NCBI GenBank assembly: GCA_024275655.1
Contig: JAJRYR010000051.1
Span: 1 to 36,631 of the forward strand
Source of the DNA: an archaeon
GTDB taxonomy: Archaea; B1Sed10-29; WALL01; WAMD01
Length of the DNA: 36,631 bases
Direction of reading: 5' to 3'
Shown here: positions 6,547 to 14,739 of the stretch, piece after piece
How positions within the stretch are numbered: the stretch's first letter is position 1
How the letters are laid out: each line of letters begins with the position of its first letter
Notes under the pieces: generated by a model
Told to the model about the DNA's origin: nothing
Seen by the model: the letters and a program-made list of their open reading frames with translations, nothing else
Databases searched by the model: none
Made by a program: the position numbers and the translations under genes

Positions 6547-9227
6547 AATAGGTCTTGTGCTAACTCCATGGTTTTTGTTGAGTCAAATCCTAATTCTTTG
6601 GATGCGTCTCTTAACATCGTGTCAGTTGTGTAAGGAGGCAAGGGATTTATATTATCTATTTTTTCTGACAATACGACCACATTAACTTCTCTAGCCTCAG
6701 AGGGTTTCCCATCGAACTCTATTCTTTCTCCAGCTACCACTATCTCGGTTACCCATTTCTTTTGTTTAGATTCAAACCATCTTTCTATTATCCAGTTTAG
6801 AACGGGGCTTTGAACTCTACCGGCAGATAAATTCCTATTCTTGAAGACCCTCTGAAGAATTTGGCTGAGCTTGAATCCAACCCACCTATCAGCTATCCTT
6901 CTAGTTATTTGGGCGTTTACTCTATTTTCATCTATGTCCCTCATCTCTTTTATTGCGTTTAGAAATGCAGATTTTGTTATCTCGTGAAACTCTATTCTCT
7001 TCGTACTTGCAAATGGTCTCACTGCTAGGGATATATCCCAGGCTATTTTTTCTCCCTCGGTGTCTGGGTCGCTTGCTATCAATACGAGGTTCACTTCCTT
7101 TGCCAGTTCTTGGATGGCTTTTATTGTTGTTTTCTTGTCTATGATATTTTTACTGCCGCATTTTGGGCAGGTTTCCCCCTCAACAAATTGGTACCCACAT
7201 GATCCGCATCTTTTTATTGTGTCGTAAATAGGAATGAACTTGCCAGATTCCTCTATAACTCCGTACAATCCAGGGCTTGTAACGAGGTCGAACACATGCC
7301 CCTGACTCGCCATTATGTTTAGTATGTATTCTCCAGTGTTTATCTCATAAACAGATATGCCATTTACCAACCGCCTCAATGGCTTACCAAAGAAGCTGGC
7401 TATTGTCCTGGCCTTGTTCGGGGATTCCACTATCACACCGGCACTCTTGATGAAAGATTTTATGCTTTTCTTTATTTTTCCTGAGAGCATTTCCGATATT
7501 TCTTTTCTTGTTCTGTCCACTTCTTCTAGTGTTTTTTCTATCAATCTCCAATCGAATGGTCTAAATTGGAAGTCATCTATGAACCAGAAGATTTGCTTTA
7601 TAAGCTTGTTGTAGGCTTTTTTATCATCCACCAGTAGTATTGATAGACCCTTGCTTATACCTCCGCCGTACATTCTTGAAGTCCTTCCACTGGCTTGTAT
7701 GTATCCTGTTACGTCTCCCACCACTAGCTTCAATTCACCATCTATTTCTTTAATTGCTAGATCATCACTGGCTTTTATCTTCTCTAAGAAATCAGGGTTA
7801 CTTAGGAAAGACTGCAGATACTCCTTGGCTTGGTTGATCAACGCAGAAACTTTTGCGAATTTTGGATCTTCCAAAGCCGAAGAGGGTAAAGATTCATACT
7901 TTCTTAACTTGGCTATGAAATAATCTGCCTTGTCGTCCAGGAGGTCTCTTAACATGATAAGTAAGGCCAGCAATTGGCCAGGGCGATTTTCAAGTTTCAG
8001 AGGGAATATGATTTTTGGCACACCAGAGAATATGGCATATCTTATGTGCTGTGGAAGGTCTATTCCTCTTGCTAGGGGGTTTCTGTAACTGGCAATACCT
8101 ACCAAAACCCAGATCTCTCTTTTTTTGAATTGTTCTATTGTTTTCTCATTTATGTGTTCATAATCTGTGGCTGGAACTCCATTTGAATTTAGATACGTCA
8201 CCATTTCATTTACTCCTTCTCTTCCAAGATCTGATGGTAGGAATACTAATCCCCCGGGACCAAGTTTTTTCACCAGATCCAATGTCTCTTTAAATATGTC
8301 CCCACACTCTTCCTTCACGTAGTCATCTATGTTTCTCAACGTGGACACTGTCTTTCCAACTTCGAAATCGAGCAATTCCCTGAAGAGCCTTACTCTCTTA
8401 GATTTTGGTTTTGCTGTTGCTGAGCTGACGATCATTATTCCTGATCTCTTTTCCTTGACCTTTTCTAATTTGCGCTTTAATTTTTCCAATTTCTTTCCCA
8501 CGTCTTTCCCTTGAGCTAGTTGTGCTTTCAACGCTATTATCTCCATGGCCAATTGAATGTCCGGTTCAGAGAAACCTAGCAACATTAGTGCTTTGTCAAT
8601 GTTCTTTGCGCTCTTCAAAAATGAGTCAACGTCATCCACGAATATCAGTGAAAATCTTTTGTCCTTTAGAACATCAAAATTCCTGTACAAGAACATTGTT
8701 GTAGTTATGAGTATGTCAAAGTTTCCACTTTTTATCTCTTCCTTTATTGATTGTTTTTCTTTTTGCTTTAAACTGCCGTGGTATGCCAGTATCCTTTTAT
8801 TGTGAGGAAATGAGCTTAGCTTTTCTAGAGCTTGCTTTACCAGTAGTGTAGTGGGGAATATTAGATATACCCTCCACTCTAAGAAGGTGGATGTAACCAG
8901 CCCAAATGTTGTTTTTCCAATTCCTGTTGGAGCGAGGATTGCAAAGTTTCTCTTTAATAGCACCCTCTTGGTCCATACCTGTTGGAGATTCCATGGGTCT
9001 GATCCCACGCATTCTTTAAACCAGGATTTGAACTCTTCCAATTTCTTGTCTAGTTCGTGTAGCTGGAGAAACTCTCCAGGTCTCTCTAGATTCTTTACTA
9101 TCGTTTCTATATCTAGTTTGCTAGGAATGCTCGGTAGACAATAACTGCAAGGTAGGCCCAGGGCTAGTCTACTATCGCTAATCGGCCCCCAGCAGTTGGG
9201 ACACATCTCTCTAAATATGGCCTTCAT
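6531..9227 (-). CDS. rgy: Reverse gyrase, helicase-like domain plus most of topoisomerase domain
   Basis: Reverse gyrase introduces positive supercoils and is found in hyperthermophiles. The 898-residue reading frame contains, in order: an N-terminal zinc finger (C9, C12, C27, C30); a Walker A motif APTGIGKTT (about 99-107); the reverse-gyrase form of the Walker B, VDDVDS, near residue 197; a latch-bearing helicase domain 2 ending in ASGRTSRMYGGG; then the Toprim domain with VESPNKARTIASFF and DPDTEGEKIAWD. Toprim is interrupted by the second zinc finger (CGSCGYQF, CPKCGS). Topoisomerase elements ADRWVGFKLS and LSAGRVQSPVL follow. The frame ends at LAQDLFEG, just before the catalytic tyrosine, because of a frameshift. 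The ATG at 9227 follows the HTH gene's stop by three bases. Confidence 0.95.
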   Translation of the reverse strand: MKAIFREMCPNCWGPISDSRLALGLPCSYCLPSIPSKLDIETIVKNLERPGEFLQLHELDKKLEEFKSWFKECVGSDPWNLQQVWTKRVLLKRNFAILAPTGIGKTTFGLVTSTFLEWRVYLIFPTTLLVKQALEKLSSFPHNKRILAYHGSLKQKEKQSIKEEIKSGNFDILITTTMFLYRNFDVLKDKRFSLIFVDDVDSFLKSAKNIDKALMLLGFSEPDIQLAMEIIALKAQLAQGKDVGKKLEKLKRKLEKVKEKRSGIMIVSSATAKPKSKRVRLFRELLDFEVGKTVSTLRNIDDYVKEECGDIFKETLDLVKKLGPGGLVFLPSDLGREGVNEMVTYLNSNGVPATDYEHINEKTIEQFKKREIWVLVGIASYRNPLARGIDLPQHIRYAIFSGVPKIIFPLKLENRPGQLLALLIMLRDLLDDKADYFIAKLRKYESLPSSALEDPKFAKVSALINQAKEYLQSFLSNPDFLEKIKASDDLAIKEIDGELKLVVGDVTGYIQASGRTSRMYGGGISKGLSILLVDDKKAYNKLIKQIFWFIDDFQFRPFDWRLIEKTLEEVDRTRKEISEMLSGKIKKSIKSFIKSAGVIVESPNKARTIASFFGKPLRRLVNGISVYEINTGEYILNIMASQGHVFDLVTSPGLYGVIEESGKFIPIYDTIKRCGSCGYQFVEGETCPKCGSKNIIDKKTTIKAIQELAKEVNLVLIASDPDTEGEKIAWDISLAVRPFASTKRIEFHEITKSAFLNAIKEMRDIDENRVNAQITRRIADRWVGFKLSQILQRVFKNRNLSAGRVQSPVLNWIIERWFESKQKKWVTEIVVAGERIEFDGKPSEAREVNVVVLSEKIDNINPLPPYTTDTMLRDASKELGFDSTKTMELAQDLFEGVS

Positions 9228-9230
9228 ATT

Positions 9231-9851
9231 CTAGTCCCCTAGAGCCTCCTTTATCTTGTGAAGCAGTTCTGCTGGATTGTTTACTGGGAAGCTTATCCTT
9301 TCTAGAATCTCCTCAATTGGCTTTCCGGATATTGAAATTCCAGAAAGTCTTCCCATCAATTCCTCTTTCTCAACTGGGAAATCCAACCCCTTTATTCTTG
9401 CCAGGACTTGCACGGCCCATGTTATACCAAGGTTTTCCGCAGCGGTTTTTGCAAATTCTGCAAACAGCGTCAATTCGTCTCTACCTGCCTTTATCTCCCT
9501 ATACGCAAGTTTTGCCAGTCCTCCGGCAGTATGGTCTTTTATCTTTGGACCTTCCGTTTCAACCTCTTGGAAAAGCTTTGCTTTTACAGCCTCTGGATCT
9601 GCCTCCAGCATTTTCTTTACTGTCTGCTTGGTTAACCCTAGTCTCGCTGCTATTTCCTCTGTTGTTTTGAAATATTCCTCTTTCAGTATTATTGCATAGC
9701 TAGCTTCCATTAAGCTAGGTAACCATGTTAGATTCCTGTACTCAATTAGTTTTCTGGGGCCACCCAGTATCTCCAGAGCTTTCAGAAATACTCTAAGAGC
9801 CTTTGTATCTAACTCCTTTTCACTATCAACTACAGGTTTTACCTCAATCAT
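9231..9851 (-). CDS. Predicted HTH regulatory protein paired with the KaiC-like ATPase
   Basis: A 206-residue helical protein. Residues about 62-80 (TEEIAARLGLTKQTVKKML) form a clear helix-turn-helix: TTEEIAARLGL, a turn, then a recognition helix. The rest is helical and acidic with no enzyme motif, and is perhaps a ligand- or partner-binding domain. Its ATG overlaps the stop of the KaiC-like gene by four bases, and reverse gyrase starts three bases after its stop. The three genes are therefore almost certainly translated from one message. By position it may be the operon's own regulator or an adaptor for the ATPase. I recall archaeal 'predicted transcriptional regulator' families of this size but cannot assign one with certainty. 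Confidence 0.75.
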   Translation of the reverse strand: MIEVKPVVDSEKELDTKALRVFLKALEILGGPRKLIEYRNLTWLPSLMEASYAIILKEEYFKTTEEIAARLGLTKQTVKKMLEADPEAVKAKLFQEVETEGPKIKDHTAGGLAKLAYREIKAGRDELTLFAEFAKTAAENLGITWAVQVLARIKGLDFPVEKEELMGRLSGISISGKPIEEILERISFPVNNPAELLHKIKEALGD

Positions 9852-10732
9852 TTCTCCCGCCCCCTTCTAATTTCTTCTAGTGTTGGGCCAACAACCACTA
9901 GGCCCGTTTCAGTAATCTCCATAACATGTGTTTTTGTATCGTGACCGCACAGCCTACATCCGTCTATCCTTATTAGCCTTATTACATCTCCAATTGGCCT
10001 GCCATAGATGTTCTCATCGAACTTTGTCATTATGAGTTTCTTTGCCAGAACAATGGAGCAGTCCACTATATGTCCAACAGCATAGCCACCAGCAGCTTCT
10101 GCAGTTAGCTCTTCGTGTCCGGATCTTTTCTGAGAGACAAACATGGAGGTCTGATACCACTTCTTTGCAAAGTTAAACAACTGCCTGACTATTCCCCTTG
10201 CCATCATTTCCTTTGCTTCGTACAACCCAGTTATTGAATCAATCACTAGAGACTTTGTATTGTATGTCTTTATTGCATATGCCATTGTATTTAGGAGTGT
10301 GGGGATGTCCTCTCTTAATCTGTCATTGGATGCAGCGTCTATTATAATTATGTTATTCTCTATTGATTCCCATTCAACGCCCATTGCATTTGCTCTCCCT
10401 CTGAGGCCCTGAGCCAGGAAGGCAGAGGGACTTTCAACTGTTACGAATAACACAGGATATCCAAGTGCTGCCTGGGTTATGGCAAATTGCTCTGCAATCA
10501 AACTTTTCCCAGTGTCTGATACTCCGGTTAGGTTTACAACCGCTAGGCTTGGTATTCCACCTAGTGGGACTTTTTTTGCTTTTCCATCTTCGATTACTGC
10601 GGTGTAGAATAAATCATCTAATCCTGGGACGCCTGTTGGAATGCCGAATAACTTTGGAGCTTTTTTTGCAGCATCTCCCAGAACTTCAATACTCTCCTTT
10701 ACTACTTTTCTTTCATTCACAGAAACCACCAA
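9848..10732 (-). CDS. KaiC-like RecA-superfamily ATPase (single KaiC domain, thermophile-type)
   Basis: A soluble 294-residue ATPase with one RecA/KaiC domain. GVPGLDDLF near residue 33 is the typical KaiC-family entry, GVSDTGKS (about 71-78) is Walker A, and SLVIDSITGLYE is Walker B. The central FVSQKRSGHEE matches the KaiC 'Q-rich' sensor strand. The C-terminus adds CRLCGHDTKTHVMEI, a small Cys/His element. Overall it resembles the single-domain thermophile family I know as 'AF_0795 family' (from memory). It lacks the helix-hairpin-helix domain of RadA, so I do not call it RadA. The start is ambiguous: TTG 10732, GTG 10729 or GTG 10720, with no clear Shine-Dalgarno sequence. It lies 31 bases after kae1 and overlaps the HTH gene. 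Confidence 0.85.
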   Translation of the reverse strand: MVVSVNERKVVKESIEVLGDAAKKAPKLFGIPTGVPGLDDLFYTAVIEDGKAKKVPLGGIPSLAVVNLTGVSDTGKSLIAEQFAITQAALGYPVLFVTVESPSAFLAQGLRGRANAMGVEWESIENNIIIIDAASNDRLREDIPTLLNTMAYAIKTYNTKSLVIDSITGLYEAKEMMARGIVRQLFNFAKKWYQTSMFVSQKRSGHEELTAEAAGGYAVGHIVDCSIVLAKKLIMTKFDENIYGRPIGDVIRLIRIDGCRLCGHDTKTHVMEITETGLVVVGPTLEEIRRGREK

Positions 10733-10763
10733 ATTATTTTTGTGTGAATTTGTCTTTAAATGA

Positions 10764-11735
10764 TTAATGCCAGGAGATTTCTATGTCATCCGTTCTCCAA
10801 CCCTGCTTTACTGCTAGGTCTTTAGGGTCGTGCTCAATTCCGGCCTCAAACATTTTCCAACCGGTCAACGCGATCATAAACCCATTGTCTCCATTGTATG
10901 CCGGTTTAGGGGATCCAAACTTTGCATCGTGTGGTTTCACCATGTTTTCAAACATTTCTCTTAATCTTTTATTTTGTGCAACCCCACCAACCAGCATTAC
11001 CTCTTTTTTCTTTGTATGTGCTAGAGCCCTTTCGCTGACTTCAACAAGCATTGCGAATATAGTTTCTTGAAATGAGTATGCCAGGTCTTCGTTTTTGACT
11101 TTTCCAACTAGTTTCTTGCTAGCTGTTAGAAGACCAGAAAATGCTAGATCCATACCTTTTACAGTGTATGGTAACTCCACCAGCCTTTTGCCATTCCTTG
11201 CTAAGGTTTCCAGCTTTGGACCAGCCGGGAATTCTAGTCCCATGGTCCTTCCCAGCACATCTATTGCGTTTCCTAATCCTATGTCGAGTGTCTCTCCAAA
11301 TATCCTGTATCTACCCCCAGCCAAGCCCAAAATTTGCGTATTGGCACCAGACACATACACCACTAGAGGATCCTTGAACCCCAGATCCCACTTTCCAACC
11401 TCTATGTGAGCTATACAGTGGTTTACACCAACTATTGGTTTTCCATATTGCTTTGCTAAAAAAACAGCAAGTGTTCCTCCTACCCTTAGACACGGCCCTA
11501 GACCTGGACCTTGAGCAAATGCAATCCCATCTACATCATCCAAGCTGAGATCCGCTTTGTCCAATGCGGATTTCAGAACTTGATGAGCATTCTTACTCAT
11601 GAATTGGCTAGCTTCCCTAGGATGTATTCCTCCCATTGTTTTGTAAATTACTTTCTCATTCGCCAATTCCACCTTCCCGTCTGTTATCCCTACGCCAAAC
11701 GTATGGGCGGTGGATTCTATCCCTAGGACAATCAT
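10764..11735 (-). CDS. kae1: tRNA N6-threonylcarbamoyladenosine synthase subunit Kae1
   Basis: Kae1 (TsaD family, ASKHA fold) transfers the threonylcarbamoyl group to A37 of ANN-decoding tRNAs within KEOPS. The 323-residue protein is full length. N-terminal IVLGIESTAHTFGVGI is the ATP-binding phosphate-1 motif. H106 and H110 in NHCIAHIE are metal ligands. YVSGANTQI, GNAIDVLGR, LVGGVAQNKRLRE and YNGDNG near residue 279 complete the signature. No Bud32 kinase domain is fused at the C-terminus, and a separate bud32 lies at 1396-1995. A palindromic TATA-like box 25-30 bases upstream suggests a leaderless or near-leaderless message. It is the first gene of the run towards reverse gyrase. Confidence 0.97.
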   Translation of the reverse strand: MIVLGIESTAHTFGVGITDGKVELANEKVIYKTMGGIHPREASQFMSKNAHQVLKSALDKADLSLDDVDGIAFAQGPGLGPCLRVGGTLAVFLAKQYGKPIVGVNHCIAHIEVGKWDLGFKDPLVVYVSGANTQILGLAGGRYRIFGETLDIGLGNAIDVLGRTMGLEFPAGPKLETLARNGKRLVELPYTVKGMDLAFSGLLTASKKLVGKVKNEDLAYSFQETIFAMLVEVSERALAHTKKKEVMLVGGVAQNKRLREMFENMVKPHDAKFGSPKPAYNGDNGFMIALTGWKMFEAGIEHDPKDLAVKQGWRTDDIEISWH

Positions 11736-11755
11736 GAGTTAACTTTTCATCAGCA

Positions 11756-11771
11756 ATCTTTTTATATCTAG
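11756..11771. promoter_or_regulatory. Shared TATA element between kae1 and the Lys-rich gene
   Basis: CTTTTTATATCTAG on the + strand reads CTAGATATAAAAAG on the minus strand, so one AT box can serve both directions. It is about 30 bases from the kae1 ATG (11735) and about 35 from the ATG at 11800. A minus transcript would be essentially leaderless. A + transcript would have a leader of about 10 bases. Confidence 0.5.
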
Positions 11772-11799
11772 CATTCCTTTTTTCACTCAGTGATGGGCC

Positions 11800-12174
11800 A
11801 TGAAGATACTGAAGCAGTTTTATTATGACATAAAGAAAAAGCTTGGATTTTCTAAAATTAGACCTGATTTTAGTAAAACCCATGCTGAAGAAAAATTGGA
11901 ATTAATGGAAGGAAGAAGGAGAGAGAGGGAAGTTGAGTTTGAGAGTAGCATGCTCACTAAAAAAACTGGGAGGAGGGTGGAAATGGCAACAAAGAAAACA
12001 ACCAAGAAAAAAACCACAAAGAAAAAGACCACTAAGAAAGCAACCAAGAAAAAGGCATGTAAGAAGAAAACAAGCACAAAGAAAACAACCAAAAAGACAA
12101 CAAAGAAAAAGGCGACCAAGAAAAAGACAGTGAAGAAGAAAACCACCAAGAAAAAGACAACTAAGAAGAAATAA
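11800..12174 (+). CDS. Lys/Thr repeat protein, histone-H1-tail-like, with possible internal start
   Basis: The frame encodes 124 residues in two parts. Residues 1-61 are an amphipathic charged segment (KQFYYDIKKKLGFSKIRP, then an acidic helix and MEGRRREREVEF). Residues 62-124 are almost only Lys and Thr in TTKKK/ATKKK repeats, like bacterial Hc1-type or eukaryotic H1 tails, which bind DNA or RNA. Before codon 62 (ATG 11983, MATKKTTKKK) the DNA reads GGGAGGAGGGTGGAA, a very strong Shine-Dalgarno sequence, so a separate 63-residue basic protein may be made alone. Whether the first ATG, the internal one, or both are used cannot be decided here. A nucleoid or nucleic-acid-binding role is inferred from composition only. 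Confidence 0.7.
   Translation: MKILKQFYYDIKKKLGFSKIRPDFSKTHAEEKLELMEGRRREREVEFESSMLTKKTGRRVEMATKKTTKKKTTKKKTTKKATKKKACKKKTSTKKTTKKTTKKKATKKKTVKKKTTKKKTTKKK
11964..11985 (+). promoter_or_regulatory. Strong internal Shine-Dalgarno before ATG 11983
   Basis: The sequence ACTGGGAGGAGGGTGGAA precedes the in-frame ATG that begins the pure Lys/Thr repeat tail. Its strength, with two overlapping GGAGG/GGGTGG matches, is unusual inside a coding frame and supports internal initiation. Confidence 0.5.
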
Positions 12175-12179
12175 ACCAT

Positions 12180-12200
12180 TTTCTCTTTCTTTTTTTATTT
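12180..12200 (+). terminator. T-rich terminator after the Lys-rich gene
   Basis: A run of Ts broken by single C or A bases (TTTTCTCTTTCTTTTTTTATTT) starts a few bases after the TAA stop. This is the pattern of archaeal intrinsic T-tract terminators. It also separates the + gene from the convergent tRNA-Ser. Confidence 0.5.
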
Positions 12201-12243
12201 GCAATTCAACGAGTAGCGCTAGCTAGTTTGTTAGGGGTGTTAG

Positions 12244-12327
12244 CGCTGGGGGCGGGATTCGAACCCGCGTGGCCTTGCGGCCACTGGCTTAGCAGGCCAG
12301 CGCCCTACCAGGCTAGGCGACCCCAGC
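12244..12327 (-). tRNA. tRNA-Ser (anticodon GCU)
   Basis: On the minus strand the acceptor arms GCTGGGG and CCCCAGC pair over 7 bp, with discriminator G (comp. of 12244), as expected for serine. The anticodon loop is CTGCTAA with anticodon GCT. A long variable arm (TGGCCGCAAGGCCA) and the T-loop TTCGAAT complete a class II tRNA. The 3' CCA is not encoded and there is no intron. It lies downstream of the RsmC-like gene and is transcribed in the same direction. Confidence 0.97.
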
Positions 12328-12373
12328 AGATAAAAACAGCGCTAGAATTTAGATAATAACTCATTTTTAAAGT

Positions 12374-12973
12374 TCACTCTTTGATGCTATGGTAAACTTG
12401 ATAACCAGACCCCCTACCTATGACCTCCACGTTTCCAAACACCCTTTCCATTTCCTCTTTAGTGCTCTTTCCTCCTTTTGATTTTCTGGCAACTAGTTCC
12501 AGCCACCCCCCAGGGACTAAGTGTTCATAGCTTTGATGGATAAACTTGAAAACAGTGTCCTTTCCAGCAGAAAATGGAGGATTTGTCACAACTGCGTTGA
12601 ATTTTTCAGTGATGCCATCTAGCCCATCATTTCTGATAACTCTAAATCTTGACCTATCTAGGTATTTCTTTGCATTCTGTTTTGTTGCATTTATTGCCAA
12701 CTTGTTTGTATCTATGAACCATACCTCTAGTGAAGGGTTTTCCAAACCAGCAACTATCCCTATAACACCGTACCCACATCCCAAATCTAGGAACCTCCCT
12801 GTATCTGGAATTATCATTGATTCCACTAGCAGTTTCGTTCCATTATCTAGCTTTTTGTAAGAGAATATGCCAGAATACGTGATGAGCTTCAGAGAGTACC
12901 CTCTCACGAATACATCTATCTCTCTTTTCTTTGGTCTGTCTGTTGGCTCTGATGTGAAGTAGTGCTTGAACAT
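12374..12973 (-). CDS. RsmC-like class I SAM-dependent methyltransferase
   Basis: A 199-residue methyltransferase. Motif I is FLDLGCGYGVIG (about residues 61-72). WFIDTNKLAI is the acidic strand-2 motif. NPPFSAGKD is motif IV, which marks N-methylation of an exocyclic amino group, as in RsmC-type guanine-N2 rRNA methyltransferases. The start HYFTSEPTD and the FSYKKLDNGTKLL segment fit the small archaeal RsmC-like (COG2813) family, which lacks the duplicated N-terminal domain of E. coli RsmC. The substrate is probably rRNA or tRNA, by family and because it is the last gene of a ribosome-biogenesis run. Its ATG follows the stop of the preceding helical gene directly. Confidence 0.85.
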   Translation of the reverse strand: MFKHYFTSEPTDRPKKREIDVFVRGYSLKLITYSGIFSYKKLDNGTKLLVESMIIPDTGRFLDLGCGYGVIGIVAGLENPSLEVWFIDTNKLAINATKQNAKKYLDRSRFRVIRNDGLDGITEKFNAVVTNPPFSAGKDTVFKFIHQSYEHLVPGGWLELVARKSKGGKSTKEEMERVFGNVEVIGRGSGYQVYHSIKE

Positions 12974-13861
12974 CTATGCTCCACCATTTTTGAGCTTATT
13001 TTCAGCCATCGCTTTCAATGCGAATAGGGGATGTGCCCAGTTCTTGATATTTTCTCGTTTTATTTGAGTTTTTATTCTATCAATCAGTTTTTCTAGGGTT
13101 TCTGCTCGATCTCTTGGATTCTTTATTATGTGACTATTTTGTATTGCAGTTTTTATCACTTCCCTATCATTAAGATCGTGCTTTTCTAATACGTGTTGGA
13201 TAATATCTCCTCTCTCTGCAGAAATCAATGTTTTTAGAGCCTCCAACCTTATTTTAGGATCATTTGAATTGTGAAATATGTCACTTATCTCATTACTGAT
13301 TAATCTTGCGAATTCTTTAGAATACACCCTTGCGCTCAGAAGGGCCTTTGGCAATATCTCTGAGTCCCTTGATTGAATTGCTTGTTTGATTAGGGGTTCT
13401 ATTTCCTTGTGCTTGTTCTTTGCCATTTCAACAAGTATTGTCCCACGGATGGTTCCTTCTTTCTCTTTGTTGAACAATCTTGCCAGGTAATCTCCCTCAC
13501 CGAGGGTTGCCAATACCTGTATGCCGTATTCCCTGGTTTCTGTTGGGTTTGTCTTATCCTCCACAACTTGGCCCTTCAGAATTTTAGAAACTAATGGTTT
13601 GTTATTGGGATTTTTTAGTGCATGTTCTTCTAGCAATTTTATCCCAATCTCCTTTTCATCCTTAGATGGCCTGTTTATAAGATCTATGGCTAACTTAATA
13701 TCCTTTTCAGCTCGCTCAATTTCCTGAAATATTGGCTCTTCTAGTGGGGGTTCCTTTTTGCCCCTAACTTTGAACAATCTAGAGATCCTATCCCGTATCC
13801 TTATTTGTCTCATGCCAAAATTTAGGTATTCCAATAATAAGTTTATTTCCCAGTTTTCCAC
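12974..13861 (-). CDS. Helical-repeat protein of unknown function
   Basis: I do not recognise this 295-residue protein. It is almost entirely charged alpha-helix, and from about residue 100 onward it looks like loosely repeated helix pairs of 30-35 residues, as in HEAT/ARM-type solenoids (for example AKNKHKEIEPLIKQAI, ALLSARVYSKEFARLI, ALKTLISAERGDIIQ). It has no cysteines and no membrane segment. The GTG at 13861 makes it overlap the end of cbf5 by 19 bases. An ATG at 13813 (MRQIRIRDR) would avoid most of the overlap and is a fair alternative. Lying between cbf5 and an rRNA-type methyltransferase, it may be a scaffold in RNP assembly, which is inference only. Confidence 0.7.
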   Translation of the reverse strand: MENWEINLLLEYLNFGMRQIRIRDRISRLFKVRGKKEPPLEEPIFQEIERAEKDIKLAIDLINRPSKDEKEIGIKLLEEHALKNPNNKPLVSKILKGQVVEDKTNPTETREYGIQVLATLGEGDYLARLFNKEKEGTIRGTILVEMAKNKHKEIEPLIKQAIQSRDSEILPKALLSARVYSKEFARLISNEISDIFHNSNDPKIRLEALKTLISAERGDIIQHVLEKHDLNDREVIKTAIQNSHIIKNPRDRAETLEKLIDRIKTQIKRENIKNWAHPLFALKAMAENKLKNGGA

Positions 13862-14739
13862 ATTTTAGGGTACTTGTCCTTTGGCATTACGATGGCCTCC
13901 ATATCTACGACGATGCCTCTTTTCGCCTTTCTGATTTCATTTGAGCTCTTGAGTGATATCCCAAGCCCTATTAACTCTCCCTTTCTAGTAAATACTGCCA
14001 CCAGTTCTCCTTTTTCTACGCCATCATCTATGCTCTCCAAACCAGGTCTTGCCAGATTTGCCCCATGGCATAAAGCAGAGACAGCGGAATCCCTAACGAT
14101 TACTTTCTTTAGATGTTTCACTCCATATTCAATTGGGAGTATGTAGTCCTCTAATTCCCTGCTAATCCCCTGCTCATAGAAAACAACAGCATCTTTCAAG
14201 TCCTGGAGTTTTACAGCAGTTTCTAGGGAAAATGGCCCTGATCTTATTCTTCTCAGCTCTATCATTTTTCCCGGATTTCCAAGAAGTTCGCCCCAGTCCT
14301 GAATTAATTTTCTTATGTACGTTCCGTGCTGGACTCTAGTCTTGAATAACACTAGATTATCCTTGAACTCTAGAAATTCAAGGTCGTAAATCTTCCTGAT
14401 CCTCAACTTTCTTCTAACTGCGGCCATCTCTGGAGGCATCTGCCAGATCTTGCCAACAAACTCCTTTGCGATGCTCTCCAATTTTTCCCTATCCACAGGA
14501 TCCCTAAACTCAGCTAAAGCCACGTATTCTTTGTCACATTTAGCTAGGGCCCTCAACAGCTTTGTGGCTTTTCCAATTGCTATTGGTAAAACCCCAGACG
14601 CATTTGGATCTAGCGTTCCAGCATGCCCGGCCTTGTTCACTCCCAGAATATTCCTTATCCAAACTACAACCTCGTGAGAACTAGGTCCCAGGGGTTTGTC
14701 GATGTTAACCCATCCGTTTAGTAATTTATCAGGAACCAA
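13843..14739 (-). CDS. cbf5: H/ACA RNP pseudouridine synthase Cbf5 (archaeal TruB/dyskerin)
   Basis: Cbf5 isomerises uridines in rRNA guided by H/ACA RNAs and can also act on tRNA U55. The 298-residue protein starts at the catalytic domain (NGWVNIDKPLGPSSHEVV). The catalytic aspartate is in GHAGTLDPNASGVLP near residue 44. The forefinger/thumb-region motif HGTYIRKLI and a C-terminal PUA domain (about residues 205-285, DSAVSALCHGANLARPG) follow. It is slightly short because the usual N-terminal extension is minimal. The start appears to be TTG at 14739, overlapping the end of the eL14 gene by 11 bases with GGAGG upstream. No ATG is available nearby. Confidence 0.95.
   Translation of the reverse strand: MVPDKLLNGWVNIDKPLGPSSHEVVVWIRNILGVNKAGHAGTLDPNASGVLPIAIGKATKLLRALAKCDKEYVALAEFRDPVDREKLESIAKEFVGKIWQMPPEMAAVRRKLRIRKIYDLEFLEFKDNLVLFKTRVQHGTYIRKLIQDWGELLGNPGKMIELRRIRSGPFSLETAVKLQDLKDAVVFYEQGISRELEDYILPIEYGVKHLKKVIVRDSAVSALCHGANLARPGLESIDDGVEKGELVAVFTRKGELIGLGISLKSSNEIRKAKRGIVVDMEAIVMPKDKYPKMWKTGK

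Noticed and set aside
5779-9227. Naturally split reverse gyrase encoded by two genes
   Set aside because: The split would fall at the catalytic tyrosine, and the second part has no start before that residue and a TGA just upstream.
9848-10732. RadA/Rad51 recombinase
   Set aside because: The N-terminal helix-hairpin-helix domain is absent and the motifs fit single-domain KaiC-like ATPases better.
11983-12174. CRISPR-like short repeat array
   Set aside because: The periodic ACCAAGAAAAAG pattern is an in-frame codon repeat for Thr-Lys-Lys with no unique spacers.
11823-12204. Phe/Leu/Val-rich frames opposite the Lys-rich gene
   Set aside because: They are produced by the complement of AAG/AAA/ACC repeats. 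The + strand has the promoter, Shine-Dalgarno sequence and terminator.
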